Below, piece after piece: positions 35,239 to 43,004 of a DNA stretch of 64,000 bases. The notes under the pieces are model-generated. The model was not told the origin of the DNA, ran no database searches, and saw nothing but the letters and a program-made list of their open reading frames with translations. The DNA is from Nocardia bhagyanarayanae. Its GTDB lineage: Bacteria > Actinomycetota > Actinomycetes > Mycobacteriales > Mycobacteriaceae. Position 1 is the first letter of the stretch. Every line of letters begins with the position of its first letter. The stretch spans positions 1,302,001-1,366,000 of the forward strand of contig NZ_VFPG01000001.1 of the NCBI RefSeq assembly GCF_006716565.1, given 5' to 3'. The translations under genes and the position numbers were made by a program.

Positions 35239-35913
35239 TCAGCCCATCGGGTCGTCGGCGGTGGGTGAGACCTCGTAGTCGAAGGGCGGGACGAAGCGGC
35301 CCCAGCGGATGCAGTCCCAGCCGCCGTCGGGGCGCGGGACCAGCTCGATGGTCTCGGTGTTGTCGAGGTGGTTGTTGGTGGTGAACGGCGGCGCCACTCC
35401 GCTGAGCGTGCGCGCGACCAGTCGCATCGCCGCGCCGTGGTTGACCAGCAGCACGTCACCGCCGCCCGCCTCCGGCAGCAGGAAGGACGTGCGCAGGGTT
35501 TCGACGACCGGGAGGAATCGCGCGAGGACGTCCTCGCCGGATTCGCCGCCGGGCACCCGCTCGGTCAGATCACCCTCGTGCCAGGCGCGGTAGATGCGCT
35601 GGAAGGTCCGGTGCGCGTCGGGATCGTTCAGCCCTTCCAGTTCGCCGACCTGGACCTCGTGCACGTCGTCGAGGATGTCAGCCGCGACGCCGGTCGCCGC
35701 TTCGATGTAGCTCGCCGTCTGCCTGGCGCGCAACGCGGCCGAGGAGAGCAGTGCGCGCGGCGGCGCGAGCAGGTTCGAACCGAACGTTTTCGCTTGGGCC
35801 GCACCGCGTTCGGTCAACGGCAGCCCGGGCACCCTGGTGTCGAGAATCTTGGCGACGTTGCCTTCGGTCTCCCCGTGCCGGACCAGGATCAGCTTGCCCG
35901 CGATCTCGTTCAT
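35239..35913 (-). CDS. histidine phosphatase (phosphoglycerate mutase-like, Rv3837c-like)
   Basis: 224 residues. ILVRHGETEGN gives the RHG motif with the phosphorylated His; the second His is in VNHGAAMRL, and LLSSAALRARQTA is the family's substrate-arginine segment. It removes a phosphate from a small molecule; sequence does not say which. The ATG overlaps the pheA stop (ATGA), and the same pair (Rv3837c-pheA) is found in M. tuberculosis, so the two are coupled. Ends near the stop of the convergent EspG gene. Confidence 0.9.
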   Translation of the reverse strand: MNEIAGKLILVRHGETEGNVAKILDTRVPGLPLTERGAAQAKTFGSNLLAPPRALLSSAALRARQTASYIEAATGVAADILDDVHEVQVGELEGLNDPDAHRTFQRIYRAWHEGDLTERVPGGESGEDVLARFLPVVETLRTSFLLPEAGGGDVLLVNHGAAMRLVARTLSGVAPPFTTNNHLDNTETIELVPRPDGGWDCIRWGRFVPPFDYEVSPTADDPMG

Positions 35914-36824
35914 AAGTCCGCCACCCCCTTTCGTAACTGAGTCAGCCACTCCGCGGCCGCCTCGTCGGACGGCGGCGGCGTCCCGGTCGCCGAAGTCGCG
36001 GGCCAGGAACCGAGGAAGCGGATCCGGGCCGTGCGGTGCAGCGCCTTGAGCGCCTCGGCCACCGCGGTGTCATCGATATGCCCGACGCAGTCGAGATAGA
36101 ACCGGTAGGTGCCCATTCCCGTTCGGGTGGGCCGGGATTCGATCCTCGTCAGGTCGATGCCGCGCGTCGCGAACTCGGCGAACGCGCGCATCAGCGAGCC
36201 GGGCTCGTTCGCCAGCTCCAGCACGATCGAGGTGCGGTCGGCGCCGGTCGGCGCCGGGGCCACCCGCGGCCTGGTGACCAGCACGAAGCGGGTGATCGCC
36301 TGCTCGTTGTCGGCCACCCCGGAAGCCAGTGCGATCAGCCCGAGCCGCTCCCCCGCCAGCGCGGTGGAGACGGCCGCGTCGGCGCGCCCGGCCGCGACGT
36401 CCTCGGCGGCGGCGGCATTGGAAGCCGAGGTGTAGATCTCCGCGTCGGCCAAGCGTCGCGCGATCCACATCCGCACCTGAGCGGCGGCCACCGGGTACGC
36501 GGCCAGCGTCCGCACGTCGGACAACTCGGTGCCCGGCCTGGCCAGGATGGTGAAGCTGACCTCCAGCTCCGTCTCCGCGACAATCTGCAAGCGCGGCCCG
36601 ATGGCCAGCGAATCCAGCGTCGCCGAGATCGAACCCTCCACGGAACTCTCGATCGGCACGACCGCGCCATCGACGTCGCCGGACCGGATCAGATCGAGTG
36701 CGGCGCCCTGGCTGGGCGCGGCGACTCGCTCGACGGGTCCGTCGAAGACCGCCGAGGACTCGAGCTTGGCGAGGGCCATCTCGGTGAAGGTTCCGGACGG
36801 TCCGAAATACGCGATGCGCGGCAC
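35910..36824 (-). CDS. pheA: prephenate dehydratase
   Basis: 304 residues. The catalytic domain (IAYFGPSGTFTEMAL, NSSVEG-like VPIESSVEGSI, ITRFVLVTR for the TRF motif) converts prephenate to phenylpyruvate for phenylalanine synthesis. An ACT domain follows (IVLELANEPGSLMRAFAEFA, LTRIESRPTRTGMGTYRFYLD), with the ESRP motif that binds phenylalanine for feedback inhibition. Monofunctional, no chorismate mutase part. ATG start at 36824. First gene of a two-gene operon with the phosphatase. Confidence 0.95.
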   Translation of the reverse strand: MPRIAYFGPSGTFTEMALAKLESSAVFDGPVERVAAPSQGAALDLIRSGDVDGAVVPIESSVEGSISATLDSLAIGPRLQIVAETELEVSFTILARPGTELSDVRTLAAYPVAAAQVRMWIARRLADAEIYTSASNAAAAEDVAAGRADAAVSTALAGERLGLIALASGVADNEQAITRFVLVTRPRVAPAPTGADRTSIVLELANEPGSLMRAFAEFATRGIDLTRIESRPTRTGMGTYRFYLDCVGHIDDTAVAEALKALHRTARIRFLGSWPATSATGTPPPSDEAAAEWLTQLRKGVADL

Positions 36825-37030
36825 CCCTACGACATTACAAGCGGTGGGGAGACAGCAAACCGGTTCGTGGGGGTGCGTCCTTGCTCAGGTTGGTCGGTGG
36901 ATTCTGGGGAGTGGTTGTGGTGCTGTCGGGCGTCAGGTCGTGGTGCTGGTTTCGCGGTTCGGCGTCCAGTCGGCGGGTGGGGTGCGTTGGTGGACGTTGT
37001 TCCTAGGGTTTACCTGCGAGTTCACGCGCT

Positions 37031-37147
37031 CCTACCCAGGTTTTCCTCGAACGGTGCTGGGCACGTTGGGAGCCGTACCCGGCTTACCTCCCGCAGTCGT
37101 GGGGCGTAGGCACAGCTCCCGGCGGGGTCATCTGGCTGTGGTTGCGT
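37031..37147 (-). repeat. dispersed repeat, inverted partial copy C
   Basis: About 117 bases whose reverse complement matches the core of copy A (1853-1971) and copy B (37422-37540), from GACGCAACCACAGCCAGATGA through CCTGGGTAGG. It lacks the three-armed hairpin and the tandem units. It lies head to head with copy B across about 100 bases. Confidence 0.75.
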
Positions 37148-37250
37148 TCTTCGTGGTGAGTAGCTGGTGATTTTCGAGGGGACGTGCGAGTTCGTAGTTG
37201 GGTTGCTTTGGGCGCGGGTTCGCCGGTCCGGGGCAGCCCACTGCAAAGCC

Positions 37251-37640
37251 CCGAAAATCGACGGTAGTCAAATGGTTGCTAGTTGATCTTGAACAGCCAC
37301 CATATGACTACCGTCGGATCCATTTCTCTATCGACGGTAGTCAAATGGTGGTTGGGCCCTTGACAGGCCAACAGCCCTCCTCAGCTCGACCCGCCAAGAC
37401 CTCTCTTCGAATGAACTCTCTAGACGCAACCACAGCCAGATGACCACGCCGGAAGCCGAGCCCACCCACCTGACTGCGGGAGGTAAGCCGGGTACGGCAC
37501 CCGACGCGCCCAGCACTGCTCCGAGGAAAACCTGGGTAGGCACACCCTTCGAAAACCCGCAACATTGGACGAAAACACTGGTAGGCGCACCCCCTTGGGC
37601 ACCCCCAACACCGGAAACGGTCACCCCAACGCAACACCCA
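37251..37640 (+). repeat. dispersed non-coding repeat, copy B
   Basis: Same modules and order as copy A: hairpin arms at 37259-37276, 37299-37316 and 37332-37349 with loop sizes identical to copy A (22 and 15 bases); core 37422-37540; 1.8 tandem units from 37535 (45-46 bp). The 36825-37738 gap between pheA and the next gene holds only copies C and B; no convincing gene is seen. Confidence 0.85.
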
Positions 37641-37738
37641 TAACAAACCGAACCCAACGCCAAACAAAGCCAGGCGCATCTCGAAGCCAACTTGGGAAAC
37701 AGCCCACCGAACACCTACGCCCCGAAGCGGGCAACGAC

Positions 37739-38131
37739 TTAGGGAGCAAGCACTCCCAACGCATTACGAACCCGCTCCGGCTCAGCGGTCTCCACAGCGA
37801 GCAGAACCTCTCGAACCGCCTCCACCGCAGGCGGTTTCAACCCCGTCAAGAACGCGATGTCGGGCCGAACCAGCGCATCCCGAATGTCCTCACCGCACAA
37901 CGCCGCCGCGGTCGCGGCAACGATGGCGACGGCGCGCTCACCATCGTCCGTGCGCGCGACGAATCCGGTATCGGAGTGCGCGATGGCAGCAAGGAAGTCG
38001 GCGATCTCGGAGTCGGGAGCGTCGGCGTCCAGGGTCGGGGCATCGGGAACGGAGCCAACGGGGCGGACGAGCCCGTCGACCAGGCTGCGGCGGGCAGGGG
38101 TGGACAGCGTGACCAGCACCGGTTCACTCAT
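37739..38131 (-). CDS. conserved-looking hypothetical protein
   Basis: 130 residues, acidic and Ala/Asp-rich with helical segments (IADFLAAIAHSDTGF, AVAIVAATAAALCGEDIRDA, AVREVLLAVETAEPERVRNALGV) and no signal peptide or motif I recognise. The ATG is chosen because agggaacggc precedes it; the frame extends 11 codons further. The codon pattern (G/C-rich third positions) supports a real gene. It sits between repeat copy B and a divergent iron-regulated gene. Confidence 0.6.
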   Translation of the reverse strand: MSEPVLVTLSTPARRSLVDGLVRPVGSVPDAPTLDADAPDSEIADFLAAIAHSDTGFVARTDDGERAVAIVAATAAALCGEDIRDALVRPDIAFLTGLKPPAVEAVREVLLAVETAEPERVRNALGVLAP

Positions 38132-38235
38132 GCCGTTCCCTGCCGTCGGTGTCGCATCTCCCACGACATCACCGTAGCGGGCCCAGATTCTGGAATCAGC
38201 TGGAAGGTAACGCTTGCGGATCGAGGGCGGCTCAC

Positions 38236-38254
38236 TTAGCTTAGGATTACCTAA
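38236..38254 (+). promoter_or_regulatory. IdeR-type iron box before the DUF2470 gene
   Basis: TTAGCTTAGGATTACCTAA agrees at 16 of 19 positions with the IdeR/DtxR consensus TTAGGTTAGGCTAACCTAA. It predicts repression by iron-loaded IdeR. The related M. tuberculosis gene Rv3839 is known to be IdeR-controlled. Confidence 0.8.
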
Positions 38255-38286
38255 TTGACGCCGCCGCCATCACCACGGAGGTCCGC

Positions 38287-39048
38287 ATGCCGAATCCGAC
38301 CGTCGCGCCTACCACCGCCGAGCGGGTGCGCAGCGCGTGCGCCCACGCGGAGCAGGCGGTTCTCGCGCTGCCGGGTATCGATCCGACCCCGACGTCGGTG
38401 CATCACCTGCGACAGTGCGGGGATGTGGTGGTCGCGGTGCCGAACGGCTCGCTCGCCGCGGTGCTGACCGGTAACTCCGGGCCCGGCGGCGCGGCGGCGG
38501 TGCTCGAACTCACCGATCACGCGCCGCTGCCGCTGCGCGAGCCGGTCCGCGCCCTGGTGTGGCTGCGCGGTACCGTGCGCGCCGTGCCCGCGCAGGCCCA
38601 GCGCGTGCTGGCGGGCGAAGTAGCCAAGGACAACCCGGACCCCGCGCTGCTGGACGTCGGGCACACCTCGACGCTGCTGCGGCTGGTGATCAACAGCGCC
38701 GTCATGGCCGACTCCACCGGCGCCGAATCGGTTTGTGTCGAGGAACTGCGGCTCGCCCAGCCGGACCCGTTCTGCACGATGGAGTCGGCCTGGTTGCAGC
38801 ATATGGACGCCGACCACGCCGACGTCATCGCCCAGCTCGCGCGCCACCTGCCGCCGCGCCTGCAGACCGGCACCGTGCACCCGCTCGCCATCGACCGCTA
38901 CGGCGTCACCCTGCGCATCGAAGGTCACGACGGCGACCACGACTTCCGCCTCCCCTTCAGCGCTCCGGCCAACGACGTCGAATCCCTCAGCCGCGCCGTC
39001 CGCACCCTGGCGGGTTGCCCCTTCCTCAACGGCATCCGCCGCATGTGA
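38287..39048 (+). CDS. DUF2470-domain protein, iron-regulated (Rv3839-like)
   Basis: 253 residues. The C-terminal ~85 residues are a DUF2470 domain (WLQHMDADHADVIAQLARHL, PLAIDRYGVTLRIEG, FRLPFSAP); the N-terminal half resembles a split-barrel FMN-binding-like fold. DUF2470 occurs at the end of HugZ/HutZ haem-degrading proteins, so a role in haem iron is likely but unproven. The IdeR box 33 bases upstream of the ATG and a good ribosome site (cacggaggtccgc) support iron control. Confidence 0.83.
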   Translation: MPNPTVAPTTAERVRSACAHAEQAVLALPGIDPTPTSVHHLRQCGDVVVAVPNGSLAAVLTGNSGPGGAAAVLELTDHAPLPLREPVRALVWLRGTVRAVPAQAQRVLAGEVAKDNPDPALLDVGHTSTLLRLVINSAVMADSTGAESVCVEELRLAQPDPFCTMESAWLQHMDADHADVIAQLARHLPPRLQTGTVHPLAIDRYGVTLRIEGHDGDHDFRLPFSAPANDVESLSRAVRTLAGCPFLNGIRRM

Positions 39049-39074
39049 CCGCGGCCTCGGCGCGAACCCGCCGC

Positions 39075-39080
39075 TAGATT
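39075..39080 (+). promoter_or_regulatory. -10 element TAGATT, leaderless start of the CPBP gene
   Basis: Six bases before ATG 39087. Confidence 0.55.
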
Positions 39081-39086
39081 CGACGC

Positions 39087-39875
39087 ATGCGTGCTGAGTC
39101 GGATGCCCCCGGCGAATCCGAGTTGACCGACCGGGAGCGTCTCGGGATCCGGATCGAGATCGCGATCGTGCTGACCGTCACCTTCGGGTTGAGCGGGGTC
39201 AGCGCGGCGCTCTCGCTGGTGGACAGTGCGCTCGGACCGGGCGGCGTCGGCGGGCGGACGGTCGCGCTGAACGCCTCGCGCTCCGACCACTCGCTGATCG
39301 ATCTGCTGTTCCAGTTGCTCGGGGTGTTGCGGCTGGCCGGGTGGGCGGCGCTGGGTCTGTATCTGTTGTGGCGCAGCGGGATCGGGCCGCGGTTGATCGG
39401 GCTCGCGCGGTTCCGTCCGAAAGCGGACGGGTTGCCGGGGCTGGTGCTGGCCGCGATCATCGGGCTGCCCGGGCTCGGGCTGTATCTGGTCGCGCACGCG
39501 ATGGGGTTCAGCGTGACGATCGTGCCGAGTTCGCTGGACGAGCACTGGTGGCGGCTGCCCGTGCTGATCCTGTCCGCCTTCGCGAATTCGTTCGCCGAGG
39601 AGATCCTCGTGGTCGCTTACCTCATCACGCGGCTGCGCAGACTCGGCTGGACGGAGAATTCCGCGCTGGTCGCCTCGGCGCTGTTACGTGGCAGCTATCA
39701 CCTTTACCAAGGGCTCGGCGGCGGTCTCGGAAACCTGGTGATGGGCTTGATCTTCGGCCGCTACTGGCAGCGCACCAACCGGCTGTGGCCGCTGATCCTG
39801 GCGCACGCGACCATCGACGCGGTCGCCTACATCGGCTACACGGCGCTGCGCGGACGCGTTTACTGGCTGCCGTAA
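39087..39875 (+). CDS. CPBP (CAAX-like) intramembrane metalloprotease
   Basis: 262 residues with about seven membrane helices. The family motifs are FAEEILVVAYLITRLRRLGW (motif 1 with the catalytic EE and downstream R), RGSYHLYQG (motif 2 His) and HATIDAVAY (motif 4). Type II CAAX-like proteases cut prenylated or other membrane substrates; in bacteria they act in bacteriocin immunity or envelope processing, and the role here is unknown. Leaderless ATG. Confidence 0.87.
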   Translation: MRAESDAPGESELTDRERLGIRIEIAIVLTVTFGLSGVSAALSLVDSALGPGGVGGRTVALNASRSDHSLIDLLFQLLGVLRLAGWAALGLYLLWRSGIGPRLIGLARFRPKADGLPGLVLAAIIGLPGLGLYLVAHAMGFSVTIVPSSLDEHWWRLPVLILSAFANSFAEEILVVAYLITRLRRLGWTENSALVASALLRGSYHLYQGLGGGLGNLVMGLIFGRYWQRTNRLWPLILAHATIDAVAYIGYTALRGRVYWLP

Positions 39876-39928
39876 CGGAATCACGCTGCCGGGTGATTAT
39901 CGGAGAAACCAGTGCCGCCCCCGATCAG

Positions 39929-39934
39929 TAGAGT
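39929..39934 (+). promoter_or_regulatory. -10 element TAGAGT, leaderless start of the LCP gene
   Basis: Seven bases before ATG 39942. It favours this start over the frame opening at 39912. Confidence 0.55.
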
Positions 39935-39941
39935 CAGTGTG

Positions 39942-41570
39942 ATGAACGGCGACGACCCCCGCGATGCGCGGACGCGCCGGGTGCCGCCGCCGCAGGGCCG
40001 CCCCGGCGTGCCGCGACCACCCCAACCGGGCGGCGCCGCCGTACCGCCCCCGCCCCGAGGCGCCGTCCCGCCCCCGCAACACGGCCGGGGTGCCAACCCG
40101 CCGCGCGATGCCGTTCCGCCGCCACAGCGCCGCTCCGCACAACCGCCACAGGGTGGCAATCCCCCTCCGGGCCACACCGCACGGCCCGGCCACGCCGCAC
40201 CGCCGCACGACCGCACCCCCGTCCCGCCACCGCATGGTCGAGGCGACGTCCCGCGCTCGGGCCGGGCCGCCGCGGGCTACGGCGCTGCCCCGCCGCACGG
40301 CGACCCGGCCGCCCAACACGGTCGCCCTCCGCACGGTCGACCCGGCCGAGGCCGAATCGAACGGACGACCAAGATCCTCCGCCGCGACGGCGCCGACCCC
40401 AACGCCCAGCCCCTCGCCTATTCCCAGGTCCCCCAGGAATCGCACGAAGCACCCCCGCGAATGCGCAAAGCCGAACCCGAGTACGCGCCGACGCAACAAC
40501 CGGAGCCGTTCCACGACCCCGTTCCGCCGCGCACCCACGCCCCGAGCCCGCGCGGACGCCGCAGCACCCCGCCACCGCCCCCTCCTGCCGCGCCGCCGCG
40601 CGCCGGTCGCGCCCCGCGCCCGCGCCGCAAGCGGCGTCCGTTCCGCTGGTTCCTGGTGTTTCTGCTGCTGTTGGTCGTCGGCTCGGTCGCAGCGCTGATC
40701 AATCTGGACGGCAAGCTGACCCGCATCGATGCCTTGGCCGGATACACCGACCGGGTCGGCAACACCCCCGGCACCAACTGGCTGCTCGTGGGCTCCGACG
40801 GTCGCGGCGGCCTCTCCCCCGAACAGGAGCAGGAGCTGGCCACCGGCGGTGAGGTCGGGCCGGAGCGCACCGACACGATCATGCTGGTGCACATCCCGAA
40901 GTCGGGCCCGGCCACGCTGGTCAGCCTGCCGCGCGACTCCTACGTCGGCATCCCGGGCCACGGCAAGGACAAACTCAACGCCGCGTTCGCGATCGGCGGG
41001 CCGCAGCTGCTCGTGCAGACCGTGGAGATCGCGACCGGCCTGCGCATCGACCACTACGCCCAGATCGGCTTCGCCGGTTTCGCGGGCATCGTCGACACGC
41101 TGGGCGGCATCGACGTCTGCGTGCCCAAGCCCATCGACGACCCGCTCGCCGGGATCGACCTGGAGGCGGGCTGCCAGAAGCTGAACGGACCCGACGCGCT
41201 CGGCTTCGTGCGGTCCAGGGCGACCGCGCTGGCCGACATCGACCGGATGAACAACCAGCGCCTCTTCATGGCCGCGCTGCTGCAGAAGGCGACCAGCGGC
41301 GCGACACTGGCCAACCCGTTCAAGCTCTGGCCGCTGGCGGGCGACACGGCGCGCTCGCTGAAGGTCGACGAGGGCGATCACATCTGGGACCTCGGCCGCC
41401 TCGGCTGGGCGATGCGCGGCGAGACGGTCGCGACCACGGTGCCGGTCGGCGGTTTCGACGACGTCTCCGGCATCGGCAACGTGCTGCTGTGGGACAAGAC
41501 GAAGGCGGGCGCGTTCTTCGAGGCGCTCGCGGACGACAGATCGATCCCGGAGGAGCTGATCACGCGGTAG
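39942..41570 (+). CDS. LytR-CpsA-Psr (LCP) family cell-wall glycopolymer transferase
   Basis: 542 residues. Residues 1-~225 are a Pro/Arg/His-rich, probably disordered cytoplasmic segment; one membrane helix (about 232-252, FLVFLLLLVVGSVAALINL); then the LCP domain: WLLVGSDGRGG, ERTDTIMLVHIP, LVSLPRDSYVGIPGHGKDKLN with the catalytic Arg/Asp residues, and GFVRSRATALADIDRMNNQR. LCP enzymes attach arabinogalactan or other polymers to peptidoglycan outside the membrane. The long basic proline-rich tail suggests cytoplasmic partners or regulation by kinases. Confidence 0.9.
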   Translation: MNGDDPRDARTRRVPPPQGRPGVPRPPQPGGAAVPPPPRGAVPPPQHGRGANPPRDAVPPPQRRSAQPPQGGNPPPGHTARPGHAAPPHDRTPVPPPHGRGDVPRSGRAAAGYGAAPPHGDPAAQHGRPPHGRPGRGRIERTTKILRRDGADPNAQPLAYSQVPQESHEAPPRMRKAEPEYAPTQQPEPFHDPVPPRTHAPSPRGRRSTPPPPPPAAPPRAGRAPRPRRKRRPFRWFLVFLLLLVVGSVAALINLDGKLTRIDALAGYTDRVGNTPGTNWLLVGSDGRGGLSPEQEQELATGGEVGPERTDTIMLVHIPKSGPATLVSLPRDSYVGIPGHGKDKLNAAFAIGGPQLLVQTVEIATGLRIDHYAQIGFAGFAGIVDTLGGIDVCVPKPIDDPLAGIDLEAGCQKLNGPDALGFVRSRATALADIDRMNNQRLFMAALLQKATSGATLANPFKLWPLAGDTARSLKVDEGDHIWDLGRLGWAMRGETVATTVPVGGFDDVSGIGNVLLWDKTKAGAFFEALADDRSIPEELITR

Positions 41571-41573
41571 CGT
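41568..41573 (+). promoter_or_regulatory. -10 element TAGCGT, leaderless start of the ferritin paralogue
   Basis: It overlaps the LCP stop codon (TAG) and lies six bases before ATG 41580, which would give the paralogue its own promoter. Confidence 0.5.
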
Positions 41574-41579
41574 CGGAGT

Positions 41580-42125
41580 ATGTCCGACACCGATGGCGCC
41601 CCGCCCTTTCCGGCCTTGCTGCGCGATCAGATCCGGCACGGATTCACCGTCGCGCAGCAGTATCTCGCCGGCGCGGTCTACTTCGACGCGCACCGGCTCC
41701 CGCAGTTGGCCCGACATTGCTATGCCCGCTCGGAGGAGCACCGCGGGCACGCGCTGCGCATGGTGCAGCATCTGCTCGACCGGGATCTGGAGATCCGGGT
41801 CGGTGGCCTGGACTCGATCCGCTCCGACTTCGAATCCCCGCGCGCCGCAATCGCTTTCCTGCTCGAGGCGGAGCGCGGCTGCACCGCGCAGGTCACCGCG
41901 CTCGCGAAGGCAGCGCGAGACAGCGGCGACTACCTCGGCGAGCGATTCACCCAGTGGTTCCTGAAAGCGCAGCTGGACAACGTCGCCCGGATGACGACGC
42001 TGCTGACGGTGCTCGACCGGGAGGGCAACCTGTTCGACGTCGAGCAGTTCGTGGCGCGCGAGGTACGCGCTCCCGCAAAGGCGGACATTTCGGCGCCGAA
42101 AATGGCTGGCGCAGCAAACATTTAA
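41580..42125 (+). CDS. ferritin-like protein with most ferroxidase ligands lost
   Basis: 181 residues, co-linear with BfrB next door along the whole four-helix ferritin fold (DQIRHGF..AQQYLAGAVYFDAHRLPQLARHCY; QWFLKAQLDNVARM). Ferroxidase ligands kept in BfrB are replaced here: Glu23 to Gly21, the second Glu of EExxH to His54, and the KEQVEE cluster to KAQLDN. The first Glu of the pair and its His (Glu53, His57) remain. It likely cannot oxidise iron itself and may be a structural or regulatory subunit that mixes with BfrB, much like the L chain in mixed ferritins; that is inference. Leaderless ATG. Confidence 0.85.
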   Translation: MSDTDGAPPFPALLRDQIRHGFTVAQQYLAGAVYFDAHRLPQLARHCYARSEEHRGHALRMVQHLLDRDLEIRVGGLDSIRSDFESPRAAIAFLLEAERGCTAQVTALAKAARDSGDYLGERFTQWFLKAQLDNVARMTTLLTVLDREGNLFDVEQFVAREVRAPAKADISAPKMAGAANI

Positions 42126-42144
42126 TTAGGCAACACTAGCCTCA
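42126..42144 (+). promoter_or_regulatory. probable IdeR box before bfrB
   Basis: TTAGGCAACACTAGCCTCA, one base after the paralogue's stop, matches the iron-box consensus at 13 of 19 positions, mainly in both outer arms. In M. tuberculosis iron-loaded IdeR activates bfrB from an upstream site; the location, 40 bases before the -10 box, fits activation here. Confidence 0.6.
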
Positions 42145-42183
42145 ATAAGGGTGCACTTGGATGACACGCGCCCTGACCAGCGA

Positions 42184-42189
42184 TAATGT
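42184..42189 (+). promoter_or_regulatory. -10 element TAATGT, leaderless start of bfrB
   Basis: Six bases before ATG 42196. Confidence 0.6.
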
Positions 42190-42195
42190 GGCGTC

Positions 42196-42744
42196 ATGTC
42201 CAGCCATCCGGAATCCCCACGCAGCAAATTCCACAGCCTGCTCCACGACCAGATCCGGCACGAATTCAATGCCGAACACCAATACATCGCGATCGCGGTG
42301 TGGTTCGACAATGCGGATCTGCCGCAGCTGGCCAAGCGGTTCTACGCGCAGGCCGTGGAAGAACGCAATCACGCGATGATGATCGTGCAGTACTTCCTCG
42401 ACCGGGATATCAGCATCGAGCTTTCCGGCATCGATCCGGCGAAGTCGCATTTCGATGATGTTCGTGAACCGATCGCCCTGGCCCTCAACCAGGAGAAGAC
42501 CGTCACCGACCAGATCATCCGGTTGGCGAGCACGGCGCGCGAAGAGGGCGATTACCTCGGCGAGCAGTTCATGCAGTGGTTCCTGAAGGAACAGGTCGAG
42601 GAGGTCGCGAATATGACGACCTTGCTCAACATCGCCGACCGCGCGGGCTCGAACCTGTTCGACCTGGAGAATTTCATCGCGCGGGAGATGAGTTCCCCTG
42701 CCGATGCTTCGGGCGCGCCCTCGACAGCGGGCGGCCACATCTAA
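42196..42744 (+). CDS. bfrB: ferritin BfrB, iron storage
   Basis: 182 residues, non-haem ferritin. Ferroxidase ligands are all present: Glu23 (IRHEF), Tyr30, Glu55-Glu56-x2-His59 (VEERNHA), Glu in LNQEKTVTDQ, and Gln/Glu in QWFLKEQVEEV. It oxidises Fe(II) and stores iron in a 24-subunit shell in the cytoplasm. It resembles M. tuberculosis Rv3841 in sequence pattern and in position before glpQ1. An upstream IdeR-type box suggests induction by iron. Leaderless ATG. Ends before a strong terminator. Confidence 0.95.
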   Translation: MSSHPESPRSKFHSLLHDQIRHEFNAEHQYIAIAVWFDNADLPQLAKRFYAQAVEERNHAMMIVQYFLDRDISIELSGIDPAKSHFDDVREPIALALNQEKTVTDQIIRLASTAREEGDYLGEQFMQWFLKEQVEEVANMTTLLNIADRAGSNLFDLENFIAREMSSPADASGAPSTAGGHI

Positions 42745-42761
42745 AAAGGTCTTTCGGCGTA

Positions 42762-42793
42762 CAGGCCCAGCTCTTCGCGACGAGCTGGGCCTG
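42762..42793 (+). terminator. terminator after bfrB
   Basis: Perfect 12-bp stem CAGGCCCAGCTC / GAGCTGGGCCTG (42762-42773, 42782-42793), eight-base loop, 17 bases after the stop. Confidence 0.8.
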
Positions 42794-42813
42794 TTCGGAC
42801 CGAGATGGTTGCC

Positions 42814-42891
42814 TCAGCTGGCACTCAACGAGCTGAGCAGCGTCGTGAGCAGCGCAAGAATGGCTTCCATGGTGTTCCCTACTTTCCTCAT
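42814..42891 (-). CDS. candidate micro-peptide, 25 or 18 residues
   Basis: A short frame reads MRKVGNT then MEAILALLTTLLSSLSAS. The inner ATG (42870) is well spaced from aggga; the outer ATG is at 42891. The peptide is a single hydrophobic, Leu/Ser-rich stretch, with two basic residues if the outer start is used. No family known to me. It lies alone behind a palindromic leader at 42912-42937. It could be a membrane peptide, a leader peptide, or chance. Confidence 0.35.
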   Translation of the reverse strand: MRKVGNTMEAILALLTTLLSSLSAS

Positions 42892-42911
42892 CAGTGCGGT
42901 GCGGTAATTCG

Positions 42912-42937
42912 CACCATCACCAGTAACGGTGATGGTG
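42912..42937. repeat. perfect palindrome in the leader of the candidate micro-peptide
   Basis: CACCATCACC (42912-42921) and GGTGATGGTG (42928-42937) with a six-base spacer. It could be an RNA hairpin or an operator, 20 bases before the outer ATG. Confidence 0.6.
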
Positions 42938-43004
42938 AGAACTTATCCCGCGACAGGTCTGAAAGAAGGGTTTTTCACAAAATTGCTCCGGGAAATTTCC
43001 GGAG

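Noticed and set aside
36825..37030. Hidden gene between pheA and repeat copy C
   Set aside because: Frames here lack a ribosome site, a family match, or normal codon bias; the sequence is G/T-rich and looks non-coding.
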